From: Bradyrhizobium sp. sBnM-33
GTDB taxonomy: Bacteria; Pseudomonadota; Alphaproteobacteria; Rhizobiales; Xanthobacteraceae
NCBI RefSeq assembly: GCF_032917945.1
Contig: NZ_CP136624.1
Location: 2,480,001 to 2,544,000 of the forward strand
Length of the DNA stretch: 64,000 bases
Direction of reading: 5' to 3'
Notes under the pieces: model-generated
Seen by the model: the letters and a program-made list of their open reading frames with translations, nothing else
Told to the model about the DNA's origin: nothing
Database searches by the model: none
Part shown: in pieces, positions 18,471-26,774 of the stretch
How positions within the stretch are numbered: the first letter of the stretch is position 1
Layout of the letters: each line of letters starts with the position of its first letter
Made by a program: the position numbers and the translations under genes

Positions 18471-19508
18471 AGTTGCCAATCAGCGCCCGATGCCCTGATC
18501 GGTTCACTGAACAGAAAAGGCCTCCTGCCGACGACACCGCTCCGGTCGCGAGCACATTTTTACATCCATGGTCGGCCTTACACGACGAAGTTGGGGCAAG
18601 GAACAAGGGAGGCGACCCCAAACAATCTGGGAGGACTTGGCGTTCTGCTCATCCCTGGACATGGACTCGAATCTCACGAGCCGTTAGGGGCGGGCATCGA
18701 AAGCTTCCCGGGATATATGGGAGAAACATCGTCATCAACCAGGGCTGCGACGTCTGCGATGTCGACGAAGAATGCCAAAGGCTGTGGGCTGTGGTCGTGT
18801 TTTAAGTCAGGGGTTGGCAAAGCCCTCCGAGGGAGTCGTCGCGAAAAGTTGTCCGGCCATCTGGATCAATCGGATGGACAGGCCTCAGGATCGGGCATCC
18901 CGCTGCAGCCTCCGCTGGTGCTCGGTCCCACGGAATTGTTGGGTGACGAGCATATCACGGCGGATTACACACTGCTTGAGCGGGAGTTGCAGAGGGACAA
19001 TTCGGATCTGGCCGCCCGGACGCGGTTCCTGCGGCCCGCGCAAGCTCATCTGCTGCGCTTGACCAAGGACGAGGACACCCGGCAGGAAACCTTGCGGGGG
19101 ATCGTCAACGACGAGGATGGTAACGATACCGCCAACTTCCTGTTCGTGCCAGTGAACGATGGCGGTGTCGGTGGCGGCGGTACGCATTGGTCGCTGCTGC
19201 TCGTTGATCGCCGCGAGCCGGAAGGGAGGGTTGCCTATCACTACAACTCCATCCGGAGATCTAACAGCACCGGGGCAAGCCAACTCGCAGGAAGGCTGGG
19301 CACTCGCCTTGAACCAGCCCGCATGGCCCGACAGGGGAACAATTATGATTGCGGCGTCTTTGTCCTGGACGCCACACGGACGCTGGTTGGACGATTGGCG
19401 GAAGGACAGCGGCCTGACGACGAGCCGCTTCACCTCGACAACCTCGTCGCCGATCGGCAGGCACTTCGGGATCGACTCAGGGGTCGTCCGCATTTTGCGA
19501 CGCGGTGA
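18462..19508 (+). CDS. C48 (Ulp1/SUMO-protease-like) effector, likely remnant of a larger gene
   Basis: The 348-residue frame ends in a Ulp1-type cysteine protease domain like that of rhizobial NopD and Xanthomonas XopD. His242 (GTHWSLLLVD), Gln291 and Cys297 (NNYDCGVFVLD) are in place. The position of the catalytic Asp, in the YHYDS-type strand, is Asn262 (YHYNSI). Residues 1-70 belong to the shared effector module (APDALIGSLN, HFYIHGRPYT, REATPNN). Such effectors enter plant cells through the type III system and cut SUMO conjugates. With a frameshift upstream and an Asn in the triad, activity is doubtful. Confidence 0.75.
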   Translation: MGLSCQSAPDALIGSLNRKGLLPTTPLRSRAHFYIHGRPYTTKLGQGTREATPNNLGGLGVLLIPGHGLESHEPLGAGIESFPGYMGETSSSTRAATSAMSTKNAKGCGLWSCFKSGVGKALRGSRREKLSGHLDQSDGQASGSGIPLQPPLVLGPTELLGDEHITADYTLLERELQRDNSDLAARTRFLRPAQAHLLRLTKDEDTRQETLRGIVNDEDGNDTANFLFVPVNDGGVGGGGTHWSLLLVDRREPEGRVAYHYNSIRRSNSTGASQLAGRLGTRLEPARMARQGNNYDCGVFVLDATRTLVGRLAEGQRPDDEPLHLDNLVADRQALRDRLRGRPHFATR

Positions 19509-19794
19509 CACGCTTGGGCTGATGGAGCTGGCTGGAGCGTCTCATGCCGGCACCAGAACCTTGGCCGGCTACGAGGCAACACGTGCGAGGCGATGATCCT
19601 CATGGAGGGCTGCCGCTACCTCGAAGCCGTCCGCATGAGGCGGAACTCCTCCCAGAGCACGGGAATCCAGATCGTCAAGCCGAAAGTATTGGACGACAAC
19701 CCGCTCGCACCGGAGCATTCCCTGGCCGCGGTGATCGAAGCCGAGAATGCCACCGCCCGCGCCTTCGTGAATGCGTAGCTTGGCAAGGTGAAGC

Positions 19795-20655
19795 GTGTCC
19801 CGGACCGAAATTGAGATTGAAGGGGAGTCCAACGCCGTCCCATCGGATCTGATGCGCGCGACCCGCTATGCGTCCTTCAAGGTGAGGGCGCCGAGGCATG
19901 CTCGGCCACCGGCGCGGACGCGAGCAGGCCCGTCGAGGCCGCCAAGGACGAATTGCAGCGACTGTTCGGCGAAGAGCGTGAGGCGACAAAGGAACGCGAG
20001 GTCTATGATGCCGCCTGGAAGGCCTACAATGTGCTGGTTGGCCAGGCGCCAGGCCCCCTTCCAAGTCGCTCTCGGATCCGTCGTCGACGAGCTGCAGCGA
20101 GCGATGGCGACCGCAACCGACATGCGCAAGACGCTAAAAGATCTCTGCGGCCAGCGAGATTGCGCGAAAGCGCAACAGATATTAGAACTGGAGGCCGAGC
20201 GGACGAAGCTGGAACAGAAGTCGTCGCAATGTCGCGAAGCGACCCGCAACGCCGAGAGGATAGTGGCCGACGCGGCGAGGGATCTTTCCGACGCGCGGCA
20301 GGTGCTGGCCGCCGCGGTCCTCGAACGGGATGCCAGGGCGCTGCCCGAGCATGACGTTGCGCACGGGGTGCGCTTGCGCGTCCTCGGCTTCCTGAACGAT
20401 GCACGGGACTTCTGGCGCGAGCACAAGCAGAGGCTCGAGACCGCGAAGACGCGTGAGGATGAAAGCCTTGCGGCGCGAGAACGCGACCATGAGGCTTGTG
20501 CAACCGACGTCACGTCATTTCCCGACGTGCCCATGCCGCAGCTCGCGCGGCTTTTGAACGCCGATCGCTCGGCCCGAGATCTCGGCGTGCCATGGCCGCC
20601 GCCGTGTCCTCGAAGGCTTCGTCTCCCGATCCCACAAACGGTTCGATCGGAGTGA
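19795..20655 (+). pseudogene. Coiled-coil gene remnant, unknown function
   Basis: Across 19900-20560 the plus strand encodes highly charged helical sequence in two frames: LFGEEREATKEREVYDAAWK in one, then LVDELQ-type and ILELEAERTKLEQKSSQ heptads in the other. This pattern indicates one coiled-coil protein broken by a frameshift near 20040. The family is not recognised. It lies between two effector remnants and may belong to the same lost gene set. The stretch 19509-19794 contains only a weak 61-residue frame (19593-19778). Confidence 0.4.
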
Positions 20656-20827
20656 TCCTGCTCGACGATGCCTTGGGCGGGGCTGGACGCGGAGCATTTT
20701 GTCAAGATGCTGAAGTTCAATCCGTGATGCGGGACTGCAAATTATCGCGGTTTGATCAACGCGGGATGACGACTGGCGACGGCACATTCCGAACCTTGCC
20801 TGCTCAGTTCCCACAGCTTGGCGGACT

Positions 20828-22353
20828 TTAGCCGTCCTTAATTCCGGGGATCAGATTAATGTTTGCGCCGAGCGGATTGTTGGGGGTCGCTTCCCGTATC
20901 CCTGCCCCCAGCTGCGCCGTGTAGGGCTGACCACGAATAAACAGATTTGTCGCCTGGAACGGCCCCGGGAGGCCGCCTGTTCGGTTCAGTGCGCCGATCA
21001 GGACGTTGGGGGCCGGTTGGAACCCATGATTCCAGCCCAAGGGCACAATGTGTCCGAAATCATCCGTCGGCGCCCAAGCCGGTATTGCGGCTGCCGGACA
21101 GGATGACTGTTGCGGCTGAACCAACTCGCACGAAGCCCGACTGTCGTGAGCATCGTTTCGCATTTCGTAAAGTAAGGCCGTATCAAAATTCAAACTGCCA
21201 TCGGGGTCCGGTAGAGGCGACAGTGGTAATTTAATTCCAATGGCGTCTCCGGCACAACGAGCAGTTGTTCGAGCGACTCCTGGAATGAGTTGAACTGCGG
21301 ACCGTCTTCCCCCGCTGCCGACAATGGCCCGTCGACTTCCATCTCCCGCTCCAGCAGCGCCAGCAGCTCAAAATAGTTGCCGCTGATGGCCGCCGCCGCG
21401 GGAGACGCCTGCAACGAGGTGTGCTGCGAGGTGCCTTTCCCCGGGGGGCGACCGTGATCCGTCTATTTCCGTCTCCCGCGATAGCAGCTCCAGCAGATTT
21501 AAGTCGTTGTCGTTGATGGCTGCCGCGGGAGACGCCTGCAGCAAGGCGAGCTGCGGGGCGACTTCCCCCGCGGCTGACGATGGCCCGTCGACTTCCATCT
21601 CCAGCAGCTCCAACAGATCTAAGTCGTTGTCGCTGATGGCTGCCGCGGGAGACGCCTGCAGCGAGTTGTACGTCCAAAGCAGCTTCAATTCGATGCGCAG
21701 CGAGTGGCTATTTCTGACGCGCCTGAATTCCTTGCCATCTTCCTGCAGCGAATGGTCGTCGAGGCGGCCTGCTATCGCGCTCATGTGCTGCGTCTGGAGC
21801 TACTCACTGAACTTGCGAAGCATGGTAGCGGCCCTGCTGACACTGTACGGTTTTTCGAATCCCTGCCATGAAGTTCCGCTCGCAATGCCCGCTCTGGCCG
21901 CCTCGGCTGCCTTTTGGATGAGAGCCGCGTCTTCGGAACAGGGAGCGAGCTGCGGGCGCAAGACTTCCAGCGCTCTGGTCCCCAACATGAAGTTCCGGAG
22001 ATGAGTCAGCCCATTGAAGATTTTTCTGTCACCACACTTTAGTTTGTAAAGCTTCGCATCTTCGTCCAGCGACGCGTCGTGAGGCCGAACAACAATGCCC
22101 TGTTTTTTTCTCGGAGAGCCAGCAAGAGAAGCGGCGAAGCAATACTCGCAACGGATTGCGGCTTGAGTCGACCCGCGGCAGGCTCGCCCGCAATCGCAGC
22201 CCTCTTGATGTCATTGAAGACCTCATTGAGGCGCTCCCTATCGTCACGATGGGGCTGCATCGGGGCCTGCGGCGAGTCGCCGCTGTCGCGTAGGAACTGG
22301 GATGTTCCAACGATGAAACATCGACGTACCGTGTTGAAAAATCCTCGTCTCAT
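20828..22353 (-). pseudogene. Tandem-repeat effector-like gene, multiply frameshifted
   Basis: Three successive frames on the minus strand form one protein. From ATG 22351-22353 (GGAAAG ribosome-binding site) comes an N-terminal part (MRRGFFNTVRRCFIVGTSQF). It is continued after a frameshift near 22080 by MLGTRALEVLRPQL and KAAEAARAGIASG, then by LQASPAAA repeats (21301-21665). It ends with the shared module HIVPLGWNHGFQPAPNVLIG to NNPLGANINLIPG at 20828. Stops or frame changes lie near 22080, 21790, 21450 and 21190. The design (repeats plus shared C-terminal module) is typical of secreted rhizobial effectors; the exact family is not recognised. Confidence 0.6.
21301..21665 (-). repeat. Three tandem repeats of 120-130 bp inside the effector pseudogene
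   Basis: The anchor GATGGCTGCCGCGGGAGACG or a close variant recurs at 21385, 21515 and 21635, giving periods of 130 and 120 bp. Each unit encodes about 40 residues: LQASPAAAISDND, a Leu-rich DLDLLELLE-type helix, then EVDGPSSAAGE. The 130-bp unit differs by a non-multiple of three and contains a C-run where the reading frame changes. Confidence 0.75.
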
Positions 22354-22458
22354 TGTCTTTCCAAGTTTCGCAGGCGCGAGCGCGCGTGGCGCGTTTGCCT
22401 GCGCCCAGGCTCCAGGAGGCCAATGACTGAGCCGACCCATTAGCCACCACCAACGCCT

Positions 22459-22487
22459 CTGATGTCGGGTTTGCAACAAGCTGTCGG
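22459..22487 (-). promoter_or_regulatory. Degenerate tts-box-like motif
   Basis: Read on the minus strand the bases are CCGACAGCTTGTTGCAAACC followed by CGACATCAG. About 12 of 18 core positions match the rhizobial tts box (GTCAGCTTnTCGAAAGCT), the TtsI site of type III effector genes. It lies 106 bases upstream of the effector-like start at 22353. The match is weak, and the same DNA contains the NifA-type site described for tssA. Confidence 0.3.
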
Positions 22488-22555
22488 GGCCATGACGTCT
22501 TCGATTGAGAGAATCGCTTTACAAATCAAGCCATTGCAATTGGCATAAGGCTTGA
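22463..22555 (+). promoter_or_regulatory. Candidate NifA-type site and sigma-54 promoter of tssA-G
   Basis: TGTCGGGTTTGCAACA (22463-22478) fits TGT-N4-T-N5-ACA exactly. TGGCAT-N5-TTGA (22541-22555) is a near-consensus -24/-12 element (two deviations). The 78-base distance between their starts equals the layout of the tagH and relic promoters (80 and 76). The predicted start site near 22567 gives tssA a leader of about 140 bases. Confidence 0.55.
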
Positions 22556-22709
22556 AAGAGGAATGGCATCCAGCAGCGCCTGTGCAAGGAGGGGCAGTGG
22601 TGGCTTACAAGAATGTCCACTCTCAGCTTATTGTATGCGGCGGTTACGACGTTGACCGTCCTAATGTCGCGATCCGTCGCAATGCCCGTCCGCGTATGGT
22701 TTTGTCACC

Positions 22710-24314
22710 GTGATCGACTCATGGGTGGTGGTTCGAGACAGCATCGATGCGCGTGCGCGCCACGGCGCTGCCCCTGTGCCGGGCCCCGTGCCCACCGGCA
22801 TTAATGTCCGTGATGCGGCCGAATTCGAACGGCTCGAAGCCGAGGTGCGGCGCATGGATGCCGACGGACCAGCTGCGGTTGATTGGAGCAAAGTCAGTAC
22901 ACTGTCGCTCCATATCCTGTCGAACCAGTCAAAGGACATTTTGGTCGCCTGCTGGGCGACCTATGGTTTGTTTCGGACTGGAGGATACCAGGGTCTTGCC
23001 GTCGGTTTAGGCGTTTTGCGCGGCATGGTGGACGCCCATTGGGAGGGCCTCTTTCCGCCGATCAGGCGGGAACGGGCGCGCGTCGGAGCGATCGATTGGC
23101 TCATTGGTCGCGTTGGACCGGAGGTGGCGGAGAATGCGCCGACCGACGCCGACTATGCGGCAGTGCTCGCCGCCTATGAGGTGCTCGATGATCTCGATCG
23201 CCAATTGCGCGAAAAGCTGGTCAATGAGCAAGCCGCTTTGGGCAAGTTATTGAGGGCCCTGCAACCGCATTACGAACAGGCCAAGCGAGCGATCTCCGCG
23301 GCGGCTGAACGTGCGACCGAGGCCGCCCAAGCTGCCGAAGAGGCCGCTGCCGCACCGGCCGTATCCACTCCGCCGGTTGAGGAGGCTCAACCGGCAGCAG
23401 CGGAGGCATCGCTACCGGCTGGCGCCGATGGCGACTGGGCCGGCTTGATCGACCGCTTGCCTGATATGTTGCGGCAGGCTGCGGCTGTCCGGCGCGTCGC
23501 CTCGCCTTCAGACCCGAAGGTCTATCTGCTCAATCGCATTGGCTCATGGCTGCGTTTTGATGCGCTGCCGCCTGATACGGGGGGCCGCACGATGATATCG
23601 CCGCCCGACGATCACATCTTTGCGTTAGAAGCAAAGCTCGCGGCCGGTCAGCACGCCGATGTGGTGAATTTAGCCGAAGAGATCGTCTGGACAGCGCCGT
23701 TCTGGCTCGATGCTCACCGGCATGCCGCCAAGGCGCTGGAGCAAATGGGGCCGCTCTTTGAGCCGGCGGCCGCGGCGGTGCGCGCGGCAGTAGCTCTGCT
23801 GGCCACACGCTATCCGCGGACCTTGGCGTTTCAATTCGACGACGGCCGGCCGTTTGCGGACGAGGAAACGCGTGCCTGGGCCGCGGTGGGCGCAGCGGAC
23901 GTGTCGACGGGCCGTGATCCTATCGATGAAGCGGTTGCCGAGGCACACAGGCTCATCGGCAGCGGGCACCGGCAGGCCGCACTCGAGGAGCTGTCGCGTG
24001 CGCTAGACCGCGCGACCGGAGAACGAGCGCGGTTCGTGGGCCAGCTTGCGCAAGCACGTTTCTGTATCGAAGCCGGATTCGTCACGACCGCCATCCCGCT
24101 GCTGGAGCACATGGAAGAGGTGATCGCCGAGCGCAACCTCGGAAGCTGGGAGCCTGGGCTTGCGCTCGACGTCGCCGAATTGCGCTTTCGTGCGCTGACT
24201 CATTCTGATTCGCTGCAAATGCTTGACGGGCCGCGCCGTCGCGCCGCGATGGAAAAAATCCGAACGCGGGTCACGGCCATCGACATTGCACGCGCGAGCA
24301 TGCTTGGCGCCTAG
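22710..24314 (+). CDS. tssA: T6SS component TssA (ImpA/VasJ type)
   Basis: This is a 534-residue TssA that coordinates baseplate and tail-sheath assembly in the cytoplasm. The N-terminal ImpA domain (about residues 30-190) is recognised by SKDILVACWATYGLFRTGGY and GLGVLRGMVDAHWEGLFPP. A central Ala/Glu-rich stretch is followed by a C-terminal VasJ-like domain (WLDAHRHAAKALEQMG, RARFVGQLAQARFC). The start is GTG at 22710, because the conserved N-terminus follows shortly after. It leads the tssA-tssB-tssC-tssE-tssF-tssG unit; only 38 bases separate it from tssB. Confidence 0.93.
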   Translation: MIDSWVVVRDSIDARARHGAAPVPGPVPTGINVRDAAEFERLEAEVRRMDADGPAAVDWSKVSTLSLHILSNQSKDILVACWATYGLFRTGGYQGLAVGLGVLRGMVDAHWEGLFPPIRRERARVGAIDWLIGRVGPEVAENAPTDADYAAVLAAYEVLDDLDRQLREKLVNEQAALGKLLRALQPHYEQAKRAISAAAERATEAAQAAEEAAAAPAVSTPPVEEAQPAAAEASLPAGADGDWAGLIDRLPDMLRQAAAVRRVASPSDPKVYLLNRIGSWLRFDALPPDTGGRTMISPPDDHIFALEAKLAAGQHADVVNLAEEIVWTAPFWLDAHRHAAKALEQMGPLFEPAAAAVRAAVALLATRYPRTLAFQFDDGRPFADEETRAWAAVGAADVSTGRDPIDEAVAEAHRLIGSGHRQAALEELSRALDRATGERARFVGQLAQARFCIEAGFVTTAIPLLEHMEEVIAERNLGSWEPGLALDVAELRFRALTHSDSLQMLDGPRRRAAMEKIRTRVTAIDIARASMLGA

Positions 24315-24352
24315 CTGGACCGTGTCGGTGGCAAAGTATTAACGGAGCTGAT

Positions 24353-24844
24353 ATGTCGCAGGAAAGCTCGGTCGCTCCAAAGGAGCGCATCAATATCCGC
24401 TTCAAGCCGGCAACAGGCAACCTCAAGGAGGATGTCGAGCTGCCGCTCAAATTGCTGGTTTTGGGCGACTTCACCGGACGGGCTGATGACCGCCCGATTG
24501 AGGAGCGCGAGCTCGTCAATATCGACAAGGACAATTTCAACGAGGTTGTCAAAAGCCAGGAACTGACTCTTCATATCTCCGCCGAGAATAGGCTCGACGA
24601 CCAGCCTGAATCCGGTAAGCTGTCGGTGTCGCTGGCGTTTGAGAGCCTGAAGGACTTCGAACCCGAGCGTGTCGCACAGCAAATCCCCGAATTGCGCGCC
24701 TTGACCGAATTGCGCGCGGCCCTGATCGCCCTGAAGAGCCCCCTCGGCAACGTGCCGAGCTTCCGCAAAGCCATCCAGAATTTGCTTGAAGACCACGGCG
24801 CGCGGCCGCGGCTCTTGAGCGAGCTCACCAGCAAGAGCGAGTGA
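24353..24844 (+). CDS. tssB: T6SS sheath small subunit TssB
   Basis: A 163-residue protein that pairs with TssC to build the contractile sheath. Family landmarks are INIRFKPATGNLKEDVELPL at the start, LLVLGDFTGR, the FNEVV segment and the RALTELRAALIALKSPLGN helix near the end, where TssC contacts are known in homologues. The length is standard. It follows tssA by 38 bp and precedes tssC by 33 bp. Confidence 0.95.
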   Translation: MSQESSVAPKERINIRFKPATGNLKEDVELPLKLLVLGDFTGRADDRPIEERELVNIDKDNFNEVVKSQELTLHISAENRLDDQPESGKLSVSLAFESLKDFEPERVAQQIPELRALTELRAALIALKSPLGNVPSFRKAIQNLLEDHGARPRLLSELTSKSE

Positions 24845-24877
24845 GCGGATCAGCGAGCCGTTTTGAGCGAGGGCGCT

Positions 24878-26362
24878 ATGACCGACACAAGTGCGCAGCA
24901 GCCGGCCGAAGTCACCACCACGACCACTGACCTTTCGCTGGTGGATCAAGTCCTCGTCGAAACCAAGATGACCCCGTGCGACGAGGGTTACGACCTCGCC
25001 CGCCGGGGCGTCGCAGCTTTCCTCAGTGAGCTCATCAAACCGAGCCGCGCCGACGAGCAGGTCAACAACGCCCTCGTCGATCAGATGATTGCCGAGATCG
25101 ATCGCAAGATCTCGGCCCAGCTCGACGGTGTGCTGCACATGGACGAGTTCCAGCGGCTCGAGTCGGCCTGGCGCGGGCTGAAGTTCATGGTCGACCGCAC
25201 TGATTTCCGTCAGAACATCAAGGTAGAAATCCTCAGCGTCAGCAAGGATGAACTGCTGACCGACTTCGAGGACAGTCCGGAGATCGTCAAGTCCGGCCTG
25301 TACAAGCACGTCTACACCGCAGAGTACGGCCAGTTCGGCGGCCAGCCCGTCGCAGCCATGATCTCGGCCTACGAGTTTGGCAGTGGCGGCCAGGACGTCA
25401 AGCTCATGCGGTACATGAGCGCGGTGGCCGCCATGTCGCATGCACCGGTCATTGCCTCCGCTGCACCGAACATGTTCGGCGTCGAACGTCATGAGGAGAT
25501 CGCGGGTCTGAAAGATCTGCAATCGGTGTTCGAGGGACCAAAATACGCCAAGTGGAACTCGTTCCGCGAAAGCGAGGACGCTCGCTATTTCGGCCTGACG
25601 CTGCCGCGCTTCCTGCTGCGCTTGCCCTATGGTCCAGAGACCGTTCCGGTGAAGGCGTTTAATTACCAGGAGGCCTCAGATGGCGAAACCGATAACTACC
25701 TCTGGGGCAACGCTGCTTTTGCCTTTGCGACGCGCTTAGCCGAAAGCTTCGCCAAATATCGCTGGTGCCCGAACATCATCGGCCCCCAGTCTGGCGGCGC
25801 AGTTGAGGACCTCAGTCTGCATACCTATGAGGCAATGGGGCAATTGCAGACCAAGGTGCCGACTGAGGTTCTCATCTCGGACCGGCGCGAGTTCGAACTA
25901 GCCGAGCAGGGCTTCATCGCGCTGACCATGCGCAAGGGGGCTGACAATGCCGCTTTCTTCTCGGCTAATTCCGTGCAGAAGCCGAAATATTACGGGAACA
26001 GCCAGGAAGGCAAGGCGGCCGAGCTCAACTACAAGCTCGGCAGCCAGCTGCCCTATATGTTCATCATCAATCGTTTCGCGCACTACATCAAAGTGCTGCA
26101 ACGCGAGAACATCGGCTCTTGGAAGAGCAGGCAAGAGCTGCAAGGCGAACTGAACAACTGGATCCGTCAGTATGTCGCCGATCAGGAGAATCCGTCGGCA
26201 GAGGTGCGCTCGCGGCGGCCTTTGCGAAAGGCGGAGATCATCGTCGAGGACGTCGAAGGTGAACCGGGCTGGTATCGCGTCGGCATCGCCGTCGTTCCAC
26301 ACTTGAAGTACATGGGCGCGGATTTTGCTTTGACGCTCAAGGGTAAGCTCGACAAGCAGTAG
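24878..26362 (+). CDS. tssC: T6SS sheath large subunit TssC
   Basis: A 494-residue large sheath subunit. Typical sequences are MDEFQRLESAWRGLKFMVDR, EYGQFGGQPVAAMISAYEFG, the GLTLPRFLLRLPYG segment, NYLWGNAAFAFATRLAESFA and the C-terminal VPHLKYMGADFALTLKGKLD. I chose ATG 24878, preceded by GAGGG, over the upstream TTG at 24863. The protein forms the cytoplasmic contractile tube around Hcp; recycling normally needs ClpV, which is not encoded in this window. Confidence 0.95.
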   Translation: MTDTSAQQPAEVTTTTTDLSLVDQVLVETKMTPCDEGYDLARRGVAAFLSELIKPSRADEQVNNALVDQMIAEIDRKISAQLDGVLHMDEFQRLESAWRGLKFMVDRTDFRQNIKVEILSVSKDELLTDFEDSPEIVKSGLYKHVYTAEYGQFGGQPVAAMISAYEFGSGGQDVKLMRYMSAVAAMSHAPVIASAAPNMFGVERHEEIAGLKDLQSVFEGPKYAKWNSFRESEDARYFGLTLPRFLLRLPYGPETVPVKAFNYQEASDGETDNYLWGNAAFAFATRLAESFAKYRWCPNIIGPQSGGAVEDLSLHTYEAMGQLQTKVPTEVLISDRREFELAEQGFIALTMRKGADNAAFFSANSVQKPKYYGNSQEGKAAELNYKLGSQLPYMFIINRFAHYIKVLQRENIGSWKSRQELQGELNNWIRQYVADQENPSAEVRSRRPLRKAEIIVEDVEGEPGWYRVGIAVVPHLKYMGADFALTLKGKLDKQ

Positions 26363-26374
26363 AGGTGGTAGACG

Positions 26375-26770
26375 ATGTTCGACCGCAGCCTTATGGAGCG
26401 CTTGGAGGACGCGACGGCGACCAATCAGCCCTCGTTCGACCGTTTCCGGGCAAGCGTCCTGGAAAACTTACGTCGGGTTCTGAACTCGCGCCAGGGCTGC
26501 TGCGAAACACGGCCGGACTTCGGCATGCCCGAGCTCAACGAGGCGGTCGGGCAGGGAGCCGACGCGGTCCGCGCGCTCGCCCGTTCGCTTAAGCAGCAGA
26601 TCGAGACATTTGAGCCGCGCTTGAAGAATGTTTTGATCCGCTTTCATGCCGATCCCGACAACCCGCTGCAGCTGAGTTTCCACGTCAACGCGACGCTCAA
26701 TTATAACGACCAGGTGGAGCCGGTTGCCTTCGATGCGATCTTCGAGAAGCACGTCCAGGTGAGGGGCTGA
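26375..26770 (+). CDS. tssE: T6SS baseplate protein TssE (gp25-like)
   Basis: A 131-residue gp25-like baseplate subunit. It has the conserved region around LENLRRVLNSRQGCCETRPDFGMPEL and a FEPRLKNVLIRF segment typical of TssE. The second half (LSFHVNATLNYNDQVEPVAF) matches the family's beta-hairpin. It starts 12 bp after tssC and ends 4 bp before tssF, so all belong to one transcript. Confidence 0.93.
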   Translation: MFDRSLMERLEDATATNQPSFDRFRASVLENLRRVLNSRQGCCETRPDFGMPELNEAVGQGADAVRALARSLKQQIETFEPRLKNVLIRFHADPDNPLQLSFHVNATLNYNDQVEPVAFDAIFEKHVQVRG

Positions 26771-26774
26771 AGCG

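Noticed and set aside
21301..21665. EAR repression motif in the Leu-rich repeats
   Set aside because: DLNLLELL and DLDLLELL are close but fit neither LxLxL nor DLNxxP exactly.
24311..25522. 403-codon minus-strand frame
   Set aside because: It lies opposite tssB and tssC and has no domain.
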